Assembly (NCBI GenBank): GCA_036936605.1
Contig: JAUPFV010000001.1
Span: 248,680,925 to 248,744,924 of the forward strand
From: Limnanthes douglasii subsp. nivea
Taxonomy: Eukaryota > Streptophyta > Magnoliopsida > Brassicales > Limnanthaceae
Direction: 5' to 3'
DNA: 64,000 nucleotides
The notes under the pieces were generated by a model. The model was given only the letters and a program-made list of their open reading frames with translations, was not told the DNA's origin and did not search any database. Shown here in pieces: positions 53,400-64,000 of this stretch (positions are counted from its first letter, which is position 1; every line of letters begins with the position of its first letter). Position numbers and translations under genes: made by a program.

Positions 53400-56052
53400 A
53401 TGAAACCAAGATACCCGACGAAAAAACCAAACAAGAAAAAGAGAAAATCCGAGTGGAGCTTTGAAGAGTGGTCTAGCATCGGAGACCGAGCGGAAGAATA
53501 CCGACGCGCTGGTCTGATCTGGGGGTCTAACTCCAAACCTTTTGTTCTCTCTCCGCTTCCTCACAATCCCGTTCTCGCCACCCCTATCCCTGCAGAATCT
53601 TTCCTTTTAACCGACCCTCCGGTTTCTCCATATCCCGAGGCTAACCTTTCCCCAGAAACTGTTATCCTTTCCTCCAGTGGTAGCTCTTCTCATTCCCCGG
53701 TAGTTGGGTCGAACGATCCGACCCTATTGCCTGTCAACTCAAACGATCCCCGACGCGCTCGCAAATCCAAATTCTTGATAATGGGAGAAGACAGTCCCTC
53801 TAAGTCCCCCGCAGGAGGTAATGATCCTGAAATGATTCAACTTACGCCCTCGATTCGAGGGTATCGGACCGGTATTAATACTGCGGTCACTTTTTTAGGT
53901 TTGCCCAAACGTCAGCTAACACCCGAGGAACTGGAAGCAGCTCATAGGGCTTTCTCGAGCGATATTACCGATGCTTCTACCTCTCGGGTCCGACCATCAG
54001 AACCAGACGCCGCTAGCGCCCGAAGCTCCAACCAGATGCCTGCCCAAGAAGCTGGAGAGTCGGAAGTAGACATCGCGCCTGCGGAAATCTGTGTTGCTGC
54101 CGCTGGCCACGCGGCTAACCCCCCAGACGACCCTTTGCCCGAAGCGGTTACGGCTGCCATCACCACCAAGTATTTCAGCTGGCTTCGGACAAGGGACGTG
54201 GTTTCTCTTTTCGAAGGAAAGTACCTATACTTCCCCGAGTCCGATCATAGGGAGCTGCTGATCCGCTGGGGAATTCCCGAATGTGTCAACGTTCGATTCC
54301 CGCTCCCCGGGGAGACCCCTGTTCATGTCCGATCCAGGGAGATTGTTGTGTTCACCGAGCTTTTCAACTGGGGGTTGCGCTTCCCCTTAGACCCTGAGAT
54401 TGCGCTCTACTTCCGCACCCTCCAAATCTGCCCGTCGCAGCTGACACCGAACGCCTGGTATACCCTAATGTCTTGTATCATGGCCTCCCGCCTTTCAGGT
54501 CGGGTCATGCCGATGGAGGAGTACGTTGCTATGTCGGGTCTATCCAAGTCCCCAAAATCTCCATTCTTCTACTCTTCCCTTGGAAATAAGTGGAAAATTG
54601 TCAATGATTTCTTGGAAGGGGACAAAGGGTGGAAGCATCGGTTCGTATTTCTGAGTGGATGCTGGGAGAACGGTCTTCCGTATACTTCGGAGAATAAAAG
54701 GCAGCTGCTGCGGACCTGGGCCCATGATGGTACTACCCCCCCCCCCTTTTTTATATTCATTTTCTTTACCGACCCTTCGCGTAGTGTCGAAGGACTGGCT
54801 GCAGGGGCTGAAGAAGGATTATTCGAAAGCTGCCGAGGCCACTTTCGAGGTGCTGAAAAACTACTCCCGAAGGCACTGGGGTTGGGCTATGCATCGCACC
54901 TTCATGGATAAGAACTTGTTCATGAGCAACCTCTGGCGTTGCTCCTCCGAGGTTCTTACTATTGAACAGCTGCGGGAGCCCCCGAATCTGGACGACGTGG
55001 TCGCTCGAACCGGGCTTCCTGGGTTCATACTGTACTTACCCAAACGCAATAAGGCGCCTAACAAGTGTCCAAAGTCAGAGGACGCTGGGGAGGAACAGGA
55101 GGCCGGAGCCGAGGCGGTGGGTGAACCGACCAGGGTGGAGGGACCCGTGGCTGAACGAACGGACGCAAGTCAGAATCTGGCTTTGGTGCAAAAGAGGAAA
55201 AATCGTGCTGACCCAGGGGGATCCAAGGTGAAGAAACCCAAGCCTTCGAAGGAGGGTCTGGCAGTTGCTAGCGCGGGGGCAGGTACTGTAGGGCCTAAAC
55301 TTCTGGATCAAGTCGATAACGTCCAAGATCTTCCAACGGCTGACGTTGTGTTAATTCCAGATGACATTGAGCCCCCCGGGGCTTCAAACCCAGACGCATC
55401 TTCGTCTAGTGGCCCAAAATTCTCTGTGCTGTCAATGCTTGGTAGCCCGCACCCCTTTCCTCTTCGGAGCACAGATGGTCTAGCTTTATCGCTGTATAAC
55501 TTGCTTGTGCCGACAGCCTTGAAAGAACGTCGGACAAAGGAGCTGGGTCAGAAGCTAGCCTTAGCGGAGGCAAAGATTGTCAGTCTGACTGCGGAGGTGG
55601 AAACTGCCAAGGGGGCCCAGGCGTTGGCAGAGGTTCGGGTAGCCGAAGCTGAGCGTATCGCTACCGAAGCGAAGTCAGCCGCGGAGGAGGCGGCGAAGGC
55701 TACGGAGGCGGCAAAGAAAACCGCGGAGGATGCGATGAAGGCTTCGGAGACGGCGAAGAAAGCCGCGGAAGACCGCGCCGCAGCTCTGGCACTGGAGGTC
55801 CAAAAGTCGAAATCCTCAAACGTTGCTTTCGCCAACCGGTGTAGGAAGTGGTCGGAGAAGGAGACTACGGATGCCAAAGCCGCGTACGTGCTGTCACTCC
55901 ACAACCGCTTTCCAGACCTCCGCCTCGGATCGACGTGGTTAGACGTTCCAGAGAAGGACCGGCCCGAGGGAGTCGAGTGTGGAGAGTCCGATGATGCGGA
56001 CGAGGATGAAGAAGACGAGGGCGAGGATGGGGACGAAGATGGGGACGAGTGA
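53400..56052 (+). CDS. Element E antisense gene (aORF), intact and spliced
   Basis: Exon 1 is 53400-54729 and exon 2 is 54785-56052, joined in phase 1 to 865 residues. Residues 1-45 are basic, then SSIGDRAEEYRRAGLIW, shared with B and D. A Pro/Ser-rich linker follows to about 170. Residues about 255-435 form the central domain (RELLIRWGIPECVNVRFPLP, TELFNWGLRFPLDP, QLTPNAWYTLMSC, FVFLSGCWENG). I believe this matches the putative gypsy-type transposon family (Transposase_28). Exon 2 starts with a helical block (WGWAMHRTFMDKNLFMSNLW), then Lys-rich stretches that could act as nuclear signals. An Ala/Glu/Lys coiled coil lies at about 690-790, the block EKETTDAKAAYVLS with WLDVPEKDRP after it, and an acidic tail at about 843-865. 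There is no signal peptide or membrane segment, so it is not an envelope protein. Function is unknown. Confidence 0.85.
54730..54784 (+). other. Intron of element E aORF
   Basis: 55 nt, GT at 54730 and AG at 54784. It carries a C run and a T run. Without removal the frame shifts. With removal, exon 2 joins in the phase used in B and D. It is short for a plant intron. Confidence 0.72.
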
Positions 56053-56276
56053 TTTCCGATCACTTTTTTTTTTTATTTTTTTTACTTTGTAACTCTTCGG
56101 GGGCCGTGGGCCCCTCCGTTGTTGTTTTCGTTGAACCTTTGTTAACTTTTGTTTTTGGGGGCCATGGGGCCCCCTGTAAATATATTGAATGTTCTGGGTA
56201 TATCCTCTCGCACATCGTAAACCTTGCAGGTGAAGGTCATAATTTTTTTTTATGGATCAGTTTAAAGTGTACATGA

Positions 56277-56540
56277 GATCGGTAAAAACCGAAAAACCTA
56301 TTAAGGTTCTGTAGATCGATGTCATCAAATTTTTTCCAGATGGTCCGGAAAACTAAATATGTAGATCGGTAAAACCGAAAAACCCATTAAGGTTCTGTAG
56401 ATCGATATCATCGAAAATTTTCCTAGGGGTCGGGAAAATTAAATATGTAGATCGGTAAAACCGAAAAACTCATTAAGGTTCTGTAGATCGATATCATCGA
56501 AAATTTTCCAGGGGGTCGGGAAAATTAAATATGTAGATCC
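56277..56540. repeat. ~87-bp tandem array, element E
   Basis: Three copies starting at 56277, 56364 and 56450, each with GATCGGTAAAACCGAAAAAC and ATCGATATCATCGAAAATTT. The unit contains self-complementary stretches. Same location as the arrays in B, C and D. Confidence 0.92.
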
Positions 56541-56658
56541 ATTGATATTAATAGAAACGGACGACGTCCAGCTCGTCAGCTGTCCGAAGTCGCAACAATT
56601 TAATATTTGGAAGGCAAAATAATTTTTTGATTAATATAACCGGTGGTCGGGCTTTGCT

Positions 56659-56716
56659 GATGCCTCGTTAAAACCTCCTCGCGCCACCGATGTAGGAAAG
56701 AGTGCATCCCCGACCG
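56659..56716. other. Conserved block after pol, element E
   Basis: TGCCTCGTTAAAACCTCCTC and TGTAGGAAAGAGTGCATCCC, near-identical to the complement of the B block. Confidence 0.65.
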
Positions 56717-56777
56717 TTTACAATTTTGAACCAAGTGGAATACAAAGTGAAATAAAATGTGAAATACAAGTCCTCTA

Positions 56778-59700
56778 CTATTCTAGATACAACTTCAAGT
56801 GTTCAATATTCCATGGCAGCCTTAAAAGATGTCCGAGCCTATTCTGCAGGCGGTACGTTCCGCTTTTGATTTTTTCGACGATATCGTACGGTCCTTCCCA
56901 ATTCGGGGCGAGTTTTCCGAGGCTCTTGTCTTTTGTGTGAAGGAAAACGCGTCGCAGGACCTTGTCTCCGACCTTAAACTCCCGACGACGGACTTTGGAT
57001 GCGTAACGACTTCTCATCAGGGTCTGATAATGTAAAGAGTTTAAACGGGCGCGATGGCGCTTCTCTTCTATGAGGTCGAGCTCGAGTCGCCGGCTGTCGT
57101 CATTCGTCTCCTCCTGATAAGTTCCGACCCTGTAAGAAGGAAAGATAGATTCCGCGGGGGTGACCGCGTCCATACCATATACTAGAGCATAAGGTGACTC
57201 TTGGGTAGCCGTTCGGGGTGTGGTTCGGTAAGCCCATAACACTTCTTGCAAGTAGTCAGGCCATTTTGCAGCCTTTCCCTCAAGGTTCTTTCTGAGACCG
57301 TCCAGAATGGTTCGGTTGGTTACTTCGACCTGCCCATTCGCTTGAGGATGGAAGGGAGCCGAGAAGCATTGCCGGATGTTATGAGTGGTGCAGAACGCTT
57401 TCATTTCTGCACTGTCGAACTGTGGCCCGTTATCCATAGTCAGCCTCTGCGGCACTCCGAACCGGCAACATATGTTAGCCCAGATGAATTTGACGATGTC
57501 TTTGGTTTTTGTGGCAGATAGAGGTTCGGCTTCGACCCACTTGGAGAAGTAATCCACCGTTACGACAATCGTCTGTCTTCCTCCCGATGCCATTGGTAAT
57601 GGCCCGACGAGGTCGATTCCCCATCGGTCAAAAGGCAGCCCTTCGGATATGGATTCTAGGGGAGATGCAGGTATATTAATGGCGTTCCCGAACCGTTGAC
57701 ACGTATCACAGGTTTTTACTATGAGTCGTGCATCTGCCGTTATTGTCGGCCAATAGAATCCTGCGAGAAGAACTCTCATAATCAGAGCCTTGTATCCACA
57801 GTGGGCCGCGCCCTCACCATCATGCAGCTCGGATATAATTACTTGAGATTCGTGGAACCCTAAGCATCGAAGCAGGGGTCGGCTAAAAGATTTCTTGTAG
57901 AGCACATCCCCCAAAAGGACGTAGCCCCGTGCTTTGTTGCGTAATTTTCGTGCCGAAGCGGTGTCGTCGGGGAGCCGACCCTCAGCCAGAAAAGAGATAA
58001 TATCCTGCCGCCAATCTGAGGTCGCGACCAAGGAGATTTGGCACGCGATTTCAGGCCGGTTATCCAATTCATGGCGTTTGATAATGGACGGGCTTTCTTG
58101 CTCTGTCACCCACGGATAACTGCTAGAGCAGGAAATCTTTGCCAAGGAATCCGCTGTCGTGTTTTCATTTCTTGGGACATGTTCATAGGTGATTTTGTCA
58201 AATGAAGCAGCCAAAACTCTTAGTGCCGCTAAGTATTGTACCAGATGTTCCTTCCGAGCCTCCGCACTCCCCGAGGCTTGGTTTATCAAAAGTTGGGAGT
58301 CGCTTACGAGGCATACTTGTCTTGCCCCGCACACCTGTGCCAACCGTAATCCTGCCAGAGCGGCCTCATATTCCGCTTCGTTGTTTGAAGTATGAAAACC
58401 AAATCGGATGGCTTGGAGCATGCTCACGCCCGACAGGGTTATGATTTGTATCCCCGCTCCACAACCACTAACGTTCGCCCCCCCATCGGTTCAGACGGTC
58501 CATTCACCCTTCGTTGTTTCTTGTTCAGGCACCTCCTGCTCGGGTCGTTCCGAATGGAACTCGACTAAAAAATCGGCCAAGACCTGACCCTTGATAGCTG
58601 TGCGGGGTTCAAAATCGATGTCGAAGTCCCCCAGTTCTACCGACCATTTGGATATTCTCCCGGACATGTCTGGTCTTTGGAAAACATATTTAAGAGGAAA
58701 TGACGTGCGGACGATGATAGGGTGCGCCTGGAAGTACGGGCGCATTTTCCGTGCTGCCGTCACTAGGGTTAGTGCCATTTTCTCTAACTTTAGATACCGA
58801 GTTTCGGCATCGAGCAAGCTTTTGCTCACAAAGTACACCGCTGTTGGAGCCGACCCTGACTCGCTGATTAGAGCTGCACTGACCGCGTAGTCCGTGACCG
58901 CGATGTAAAGGAAGAGCGTTTCTCCCCTATCAGGCTTCGTTAGGCGGTTCGGGGATGATAGGTATTGTTTGATCCCTAAAAACGCCTCGTCACATTCGGG
59001 AGTCCAAGCAAAAAATTTCGCTTGTCGTAAGACCTGAAAAAACGGGGCGCACTTATCAGATGACCGAGAAATGAATCGATTTAGGGCGGCCAGACGCCCG
59101 GTCAGGATCTGGACTTCTTTGACACTTCGGGGCGGAGTCATGTCGGCCAGAGCCCGGAGCTGGATGGGATCTGCTTCGATTCCTTTCTCACTGACGAGGA
59201 ACCCCAAGAACTTCCCTGATCGGATCCCGAAGGAACATTTTTCCGGGTTCAGCTTAAGGTTTATTCTTCGCAAGTTATCAAAGGCTTCCCGGAGATCGGC
59301 TAGGTGGGCCACATCGGTCCCACTTTTGACCAACATGTCATCAATGTAAACCTCCATATTTCTCCCGAACTGACCTTCGAATGTCCTGTTGACTAGTCTT
59401 TGGTATGTCGCGCTAGCATTCTTCAGCCCGAAGGGCATCACTTTGTAGCAGTATAGTCCCCGGCCCGTGATGAACGTGGTATTTTCCTGGTCCGCGGTGT
59501 GTAGTTTGATTTGATTGTATCCGGCATAGGCGTCCATAAATGACAGCAGTTTGTTACCCGACGTCGAATCCACCAGCTGGTCGATCCTCGGCATCGGAAA
59601 AGGGTCCTTCGGGCAGGCCCGGTTGAGATCGGTAAAGTCTACACACATTCTCCATTTTCCGCTTTTCTTTTTGACTAGAACGGGGTTAGAAATCCGTAAC

Positions 59701-60077
59701 GGGTATTTCGCTTCCTCGATATGTCCGATGCTGGTCATCCTCTCGACTTCCCGCAGAATTACGTCTGCTTTTTCGGGGGAAAAAGCTCGACGTTTTTGTA
59801 TGATCGGTTTGACACTTCGGTTAATGGTCAGCTTGTGAACCGCGAAAGATTCTGGTACTCCCGTGACATCCCCCGAGCACCATGCAAACAGGTCTAGGTT
59901 TTCCTGGAGGAGGATCAATAGCTGTTCCCTTAGGGTCGGCAAGAGGCATACCCCGACCCGTAAAGATTTTCCCGCCGCGAAATGATGTAATTCGCATTCT
60001 TCGTCTGTTGTCAAAAGGCTTGGGGCCTCCCGGGTGTCATCCACTGGCAGTGATCCCGGGGGAATCCCCCTTAATTT
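56778..60077 (-). pseudogene. pol: Element E Pol, one in-frame stop
   Basis: Pol is in the same frame as protease after the UAG at 60080-60078. The first part (open to 58491) has RT with MCVDFTDLNRACPKDP, FMDAYAGYNQI and YIDDM, and then RNase H 1. At the start of the second RNase H (WTV-stop-TDGG) an Arg codon CGA has become TGA. The rest is open (58427-56778, 549 codons). It has NNEAEYEA and SDSQL of RNase H 2, then the integrase zinc site ending CDTCQ. The integrase core with GIDLVGP, TMDNGPQF and GQVEVTN (D,D35E) follows, then the C-terminal tail. All catalytic residues I can check are present. A single transition silences an otherwise complete protein. Confidence 0.9.
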
Positions 60078-60080
60078 CTA
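60058..60080 (-). promoter_or_regulatory. Putative readthrough site, element E
   Basis: The minus strand reads TAGAAATTAA, then GGGGGATTCCCCC, a perfect 5-bp stem starting 7 bases after the stop. The stop context is one base from TAGCAATTA. Frames on both sides agree. Confidence 0.55.
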
Positions 60081-62623
60081 TTCGTGAGCTGGGAACATCT
60101 CCTGGTCTTTCTTTGGTGCCAACGCAGCTCGGTAACATTCCCGCGCTGCTTTCTGGCTGCTTCGGACCACACCTACGTTGTTTCCGACCACGTATTTTAC
60201 ACATTGATGAATTGTAGAAGTCACAGCGTGCATGCGCGATATCCAAGATCGGCCCAGTATGGCGTTGTGAGAGGCTGGCGCGTCCACTACCACAAATAAA
60301 ACCGTGACCTCCTTTTTAAACGGACCGCGACCTAACTGGACTACGCCCTCGAACTCTCCTATAACGTCGGCTGCTGACCCCGTAAAACCGACGATGGTTC
60401 GGTCGGACCGCGCAATCACTGGCCGCGCTCTGAACTTGGCAAAGGTAGACGCAAAGATGATATTGGTTGAACTCCCAGTGTCAACTAAGATGCGCCGAAC
60501 CTCTTCTCCTGCAATCGCTGCCCCGATCACAATGGCATCCTCATGCGGACCGGCTATATCCCTCATGTCGTCATCGTCAAAATAAAAAATCGGAGAAGGG
60601 ACACTTCTGGTTTGGAAGCAAGTTCGGGTCTCCAGCTGAGTGGTTAGGTTGACTATGTGCCTCTTCCTGGATGAGTGCGTAACTCCCGCCATAGAATCTC
60701 CCCCGAAAATGGTTAACGACTCAAAAAATTTACAAAGGCCACGCACGCTTCCGACGCTCTCCTCTGCCTCCTCCTCAATGATCCCGATGATGTTGCGATT
60801 TGCTTCGGGATCGAGGTATTCATTGATCCCGTCGAAGTGGTCAGTCACCTCCGAAATGGCCATGGTGGTCTCTGTTTGGTACGATTACAACTTCTTTCGA
60901 GGTCGTGCCCTGTTGTGCCTTCTTCACCTATTCCAATAGGTTCCCGTGCTCTATGAGCATCTGTATTTCCTTCTTCAAGGCTATGCAATCCTTCGTTTCA
61001 TGCCCGACGTCCTCGTGGTAGCGGCAATAACGGTTATTTCTTTGTTCCCGAGGCGTCGGGATGGGGAAGGGCCTTCGGTATATTCCGCTCTTCTTGGTCT
61101 TCTCGTAGATCGATGATACACATTCTGTGAGGTCCGCAAAGTAAGCAGGTCGTGTCCATTTGTTGGACATGGGTCGAGAAACCGTCTGGCCAACCTGTTT
61201 TGGTTTCAGTCCGGTTAGGGTCGGAGACTTGGACAACACAGGAGGGTTCAGGTGTACCGTGCTAACCGGTTGGGCCGCCCTGGCGTAATCTGACCGGGAG
61301 CCCTGTCTTATTACGACCGACGCTTGGGCACTCTGCTGGATCTGTGCTTCCAACTCAGATGCTTCTGTCTCTTCAATTAATATCTGCTTCTCTATCTGTG
61401 CTAGAAGCGCGGAAAAAGTGAATGCTTGCTTCTTCGTCACGGCTTGCTTCATCGACCCCGGAAGTAGACCCAAACGGAACGCCGTCAGAGCCACATTCTC
61501 TTCGCAATGATCCAGGTCGGTTTTCGCGTCGATGAATCGCCTAGTGTATTCTCTGAGGCTCTCCCCCAGCTTCTGTCTGCAATTCATGATCGTATCTCCG
61601 TTGGCGCGGAAGCTCTTACTTCCCACAAAGTGCTGCCTGAATATCGTCCAAAAAATCCCGAAGTTCCGAATGCAACCCTGCGGCAAACGGTTGTACCACT
61701 TAGAAGCCCGATCCTTGAAAGTCATAGAGAAAGCTCTACACAGGAGCTTGTCATCATTGTCAAAACTTAACATGAAGTTTTTGAAAGCCTCCAAATGGTT
61801 ATCCGGGTCTTTCTTCCCGTCGTATTTTTCCAGCTTAGAAATGTCAAATCTCCTCGGGAGTTGTCCCGCTAATATCTCATCGGATAATGGGGAGGCCCTC
61901 CAGTTGACTCCGAGCTCACATGCTCCTCCCCCTAGGCCTTCGGTCCGAACTCCATAGAGCCCCTCGACTCCCGGGCTGACGAACTGGCTACTGGTTCGGT
62001 ACCCATGGTTCTGGCTATTCGATGGTTGCCACGGGACTAGCGGCAATATTTCCCGCTCTCCGCGACTGGCGGTATGCATTTCTTCTTTCTCAAAGGATAC
62101 CGGGGTCTGCTTATCGGTGCCACCCTTCTTACATTGTAGAGGGTCGGCCCTGGGCCCTCGAAGGCGTCGGGATCGATTCTTTTGCGTTCGTTGAACTCTT
62201 TCCCGACACAGGTATTCTTCGCCCGACGAATCTTCGGAGGGGTAATCCGATGTCATGGCTTGATGGTTCTCAGGGTTCCGATGAGTCCTAGCAGCTTGCT
62301 CGTCATCGGGGATAGGGTCCCTAGTACCTAACGGGTCGGGCCTCTATTCGCGGACCGTCGCCATGGTCGGCAGGCTCCCGATCCTCCAGTATGGGCTCTT
62401 TGCCCTTTCCTTCCCGGGCCCTTTTCTCGTCCAGTGCCCGCTCCCGTTCCTCTTTCAACCGAACAATGTCCTCGATGAGTTGCTTTCGAGTCATTATTAA
62501 AGTCGACCGCTTGTCCCGTCCCAGATCGTGCCATTCCCGACCGGGGGCTCCAGCGCCTTCCGAACCAGAGACGGCTCGGATGACTTCTCTACCGACCCTC
62601 TCTATCGCCGCTTCGCTGCTCAT
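60078..62623 (-). pseudogene. gag: Element E gag-protease, broken twice
   Basis: The ATG at 62623 starts gag as in B. A frameshift near 62330 moves the frame. The next open part (62256-60928) holds the gag domain (LPRRFDISKLEKYDGKKDPD, LPGSMKQAVTKKQAFTFSAL) and a knuckle region CRYHEDVGHETKDC. A TAG at 60928-60930 stands where D has a Tyr codon (LLEYV). After it the protease region runs from about 60863 to 60081 with active site LVDTGSSTN and NAILGRSWI. The protein would be about 845 residues if unbroken, close to the 822 of element D. Confidence 0.88.
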
Positions 62624-62674
62624 CCCGAAAAATGTGAATTTCAAAGAGCAAAGATTCCTTTTCGGTATCACACG

Positions 62675-62692
62675 TTCCCACAGACGACGCCA
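62675..62692 (-). other. Element E primer binding site
   Basis: The minus strand reads TGGCGTCGTCTGTGGGAA, one base different from element B. Confidence 0.8.
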
Positions 62693-62693
62693 A

Positions 62694-63021
62694 TGATGAG
62701 TCAATAATGGTTTAGGGAATATATTTGGGATGTTGTGCCAGATGTGACTAGAGAGAGAAAGCGTAGAGAGATAATGGAGGTATCGTAAAAATAATATTCA
62801 ATGCCATTTTTAGGCAAGTGGGTCATCCTTTTATACTAGAATAAGGAGGACCCATTTAAGCTCTTAGTGGGCCGTTCGTTACATTTTAACGAGGCCCCTC
62901 ATCTAGTTTTATCTTTTCATATTGGTCCTCGAAGGAGTCTGAATACTTTATCAACTACATCAAATGTCGTTTATTGCATTTTAACCCCTATGACTCGAAT
63001 CGGCGAATTCCGCCCTCATCA
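62694..63021 (-). repeat. Element E 5' LTR
   Basis: It differs from 52505-52832 at 8 of 328 positions. A minus-strand AGTATAAAAAG at about 62830-62840 is a fitting promoter TATA for gag-pol. Confidence 0.93.
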
Positions 63022-64000
63022 ACTTCAATTTATTATGTTGTGTTGTTTTGAAATTTTATTTTTAATGATTTTTTCAGTGGCTATGGGTACGAAAAAAGAA
63101 AAGTTCGACGTTAAAAATGGACGTGTATTTTGAAAAATATAATAAAAATAGTAGGATATAAAATTATTAATGGTAATCTATCATAAATTTTAGATAAAAT
63201 ATAATCTGAGAGCCTGGTCTAAAACCTTATGTAAACATAAATTCTCAATTCTGTTTAGGCTAAAACTATTTTTCCAAGTCTTATCATTCCCCTTATTTTA
63301 AATTTAAAAAAAAACATCCAATATTTGTTTTTACGTTTTATCTTTTATTTATTTTTTAATTTATATTTTGATAATATTATTTCTAAGTTTTATTATTTTT
63401 CTCCTTTTAAATTTTCAAAAAAACATTCAACCCTTGTTCTATATTTTTTGTCTTTTATTTATTTTTTAATATATATTTTAATGTCACTATACACTATTCA
63501 ACCTCTCACTTCAACAAACACATTATTAAACCAATTTATACCGGACATATATATTTTAACACCTAAAGTTAAACTCTAAAATTTCAAAAAACTCATTAAA
63601 AAATAATTCTTAATCTAATAGAAGAAGAAAACACTCAAACAACCAACGATGTAATATGATATTGTATTTTAGTTGTACATTGATCTAACATCAAAATCCC
63701 TATTAAAAAAATTAAAATCGAAAATCCCGATTTTGCAGATTGGATTTCGAGATATCCATTTGAATTTAGCTGTATTTATAAAAAAACAACAGCTAATTCC
63801 GAGATAGTCACTCGTAATTAGTTGTTTTTTTTTATAAAAAAATAACATATGATTTCAAGATGCCAACTCGGAATCATGTGTTATTTTTTCCAAAAATAAA
63901 TAAATTCGAGTATCGATTTCATGAACGTTCGAAAGATGTTTGGAATCGATTTCCAGGAAAAAAGAAAAGAAAAGAGCAACAAAGTTTTTGAAAGTTTCAT
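63022..64000. other. AT-rich flank with hairpin-like modules
   Basis: No gene is supported. At about 63308-63490 a ~105-bp AT-rich unit is tandemly duplicated (CTTTTATTTATTTTTTAAT occurs twice). At about 63735-63900 three consecutive imperfect inverted repeats share an ATTTCGAGAT...ACTCGAAAT core, with arms such as AACAACAGCTAATTCCGAG against CTCGTAATTAGTTGTT. Confidence 0.55.

Larger units (their letters stand above)
52505..63021 (-). mobile_element. Element E: Ty3/Gypsy Tat-lineage retrotransposon
   Basis: The element is 10,517 bp with 328-bp LTRs that differ at 8 positions by my count. The flanks are GCTTC (52500-52504) and ACTTC (63022-63026), probably a once-perfect 5-bp target duplication. 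On the minus strand it has gag, protease, RT, two RNase H domains and integrase. On the plus strand it has a complete spliced antisense gene. gag has one frameshift and one nonsense codon. pol has one CGA to TGA nonsense codon. It is closely related to element B. Confidence 0.95.

Noticed and set aside
53400..56052. Antisense gene as a retroviral-type envelope gene
   Set aside because: It is on the strand opposite to gag-pol and has no signal peptide or membrane segment.

Overview
The window is nuclear DNA of a flowering plant, most likely a eudicot. The evidence is AT-rich intergenic sequence, spliced genes with GT-AG introns, an F-box gene, a plant mobile domain remnant, and a dense set of plant LTR retrotransposons. 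There is nothing bacterial, no CRISPR, and I see no rRNA or tRNA gene. About two thirds of the window is transposon sequence. Host genes are confined to about 44-52 kb.

Layout. 1-4734: decayed Ty3/Gypsy element A on the minus strand, carrying an inverted 1-kb insert copied from element B or a close relative. 4735-6296: AT-rich, no gene seen. 6297-9911: 5'-truncated Ty1/Copia element with a 3' LTR. 10102-20512: Gypsy/Tat element B (plus strand), with a chimeric 5' end and a deleted integrase core. 21030-22604: about three degenerate copies of a ~400-bp tandem repeat, split by a solo LTR of family A. 22605-27690: Tat element C, old and truncated, with a very long GA microsatellite. 27691-30960: AT-rich, unassigned. 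30975-32160: plant mobile domain pseudogene. 32803-43296: complete Tat element D (minus strand) with identical 293-bp LTRs and a 5-bp target duplication. 43990-52051: an SR-type coiled-coil gene resembling RSRC1 (six exons, 335 codons), a partial broken upstream duplicate of it, and an intact F-box gene between them. 52505-63021: Tat element E (minus strand), LTRs about 97.6% identical. 63022-64000: AT-rich with hairpin-like modules.

Elements B, C, D and E share one plan. Gag-protease, then RT, RNase H, a second RNase H and integrase lie on one strand. A conserved short block and an element-specific tandem repeat array follow. A long gene on the opposite strand then sits between that array and the 3' LTR. 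This antisense gene (called aORF here) has its own conserved TATA box just inside the polypurine tract in B, D and E, and a short GT-AG intron at the same codon phase in those three. It encodes a large protein with a conserved basic N-terminus, a domain I believe matches the putative gypsy-type transposon family (Transposase_28), a coiled coil and an acidic tail. In E it is fully open, 865 codons after splicing.

In B, D and E, gag-protease and pol lie in the same frame separated by a single UAG. In B the context is the classical leaky UAG-CAR-YYA, with a GC hairpin 7-8 nt downstream in B and E. This suggests Pol is made by stop-codon readthrough. Element D looks very young but has Gly in place of the first catalytic Asp of RT, and a broken aORF. 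It may have been mobilised in trans. No element in the window appears fully autonomous.
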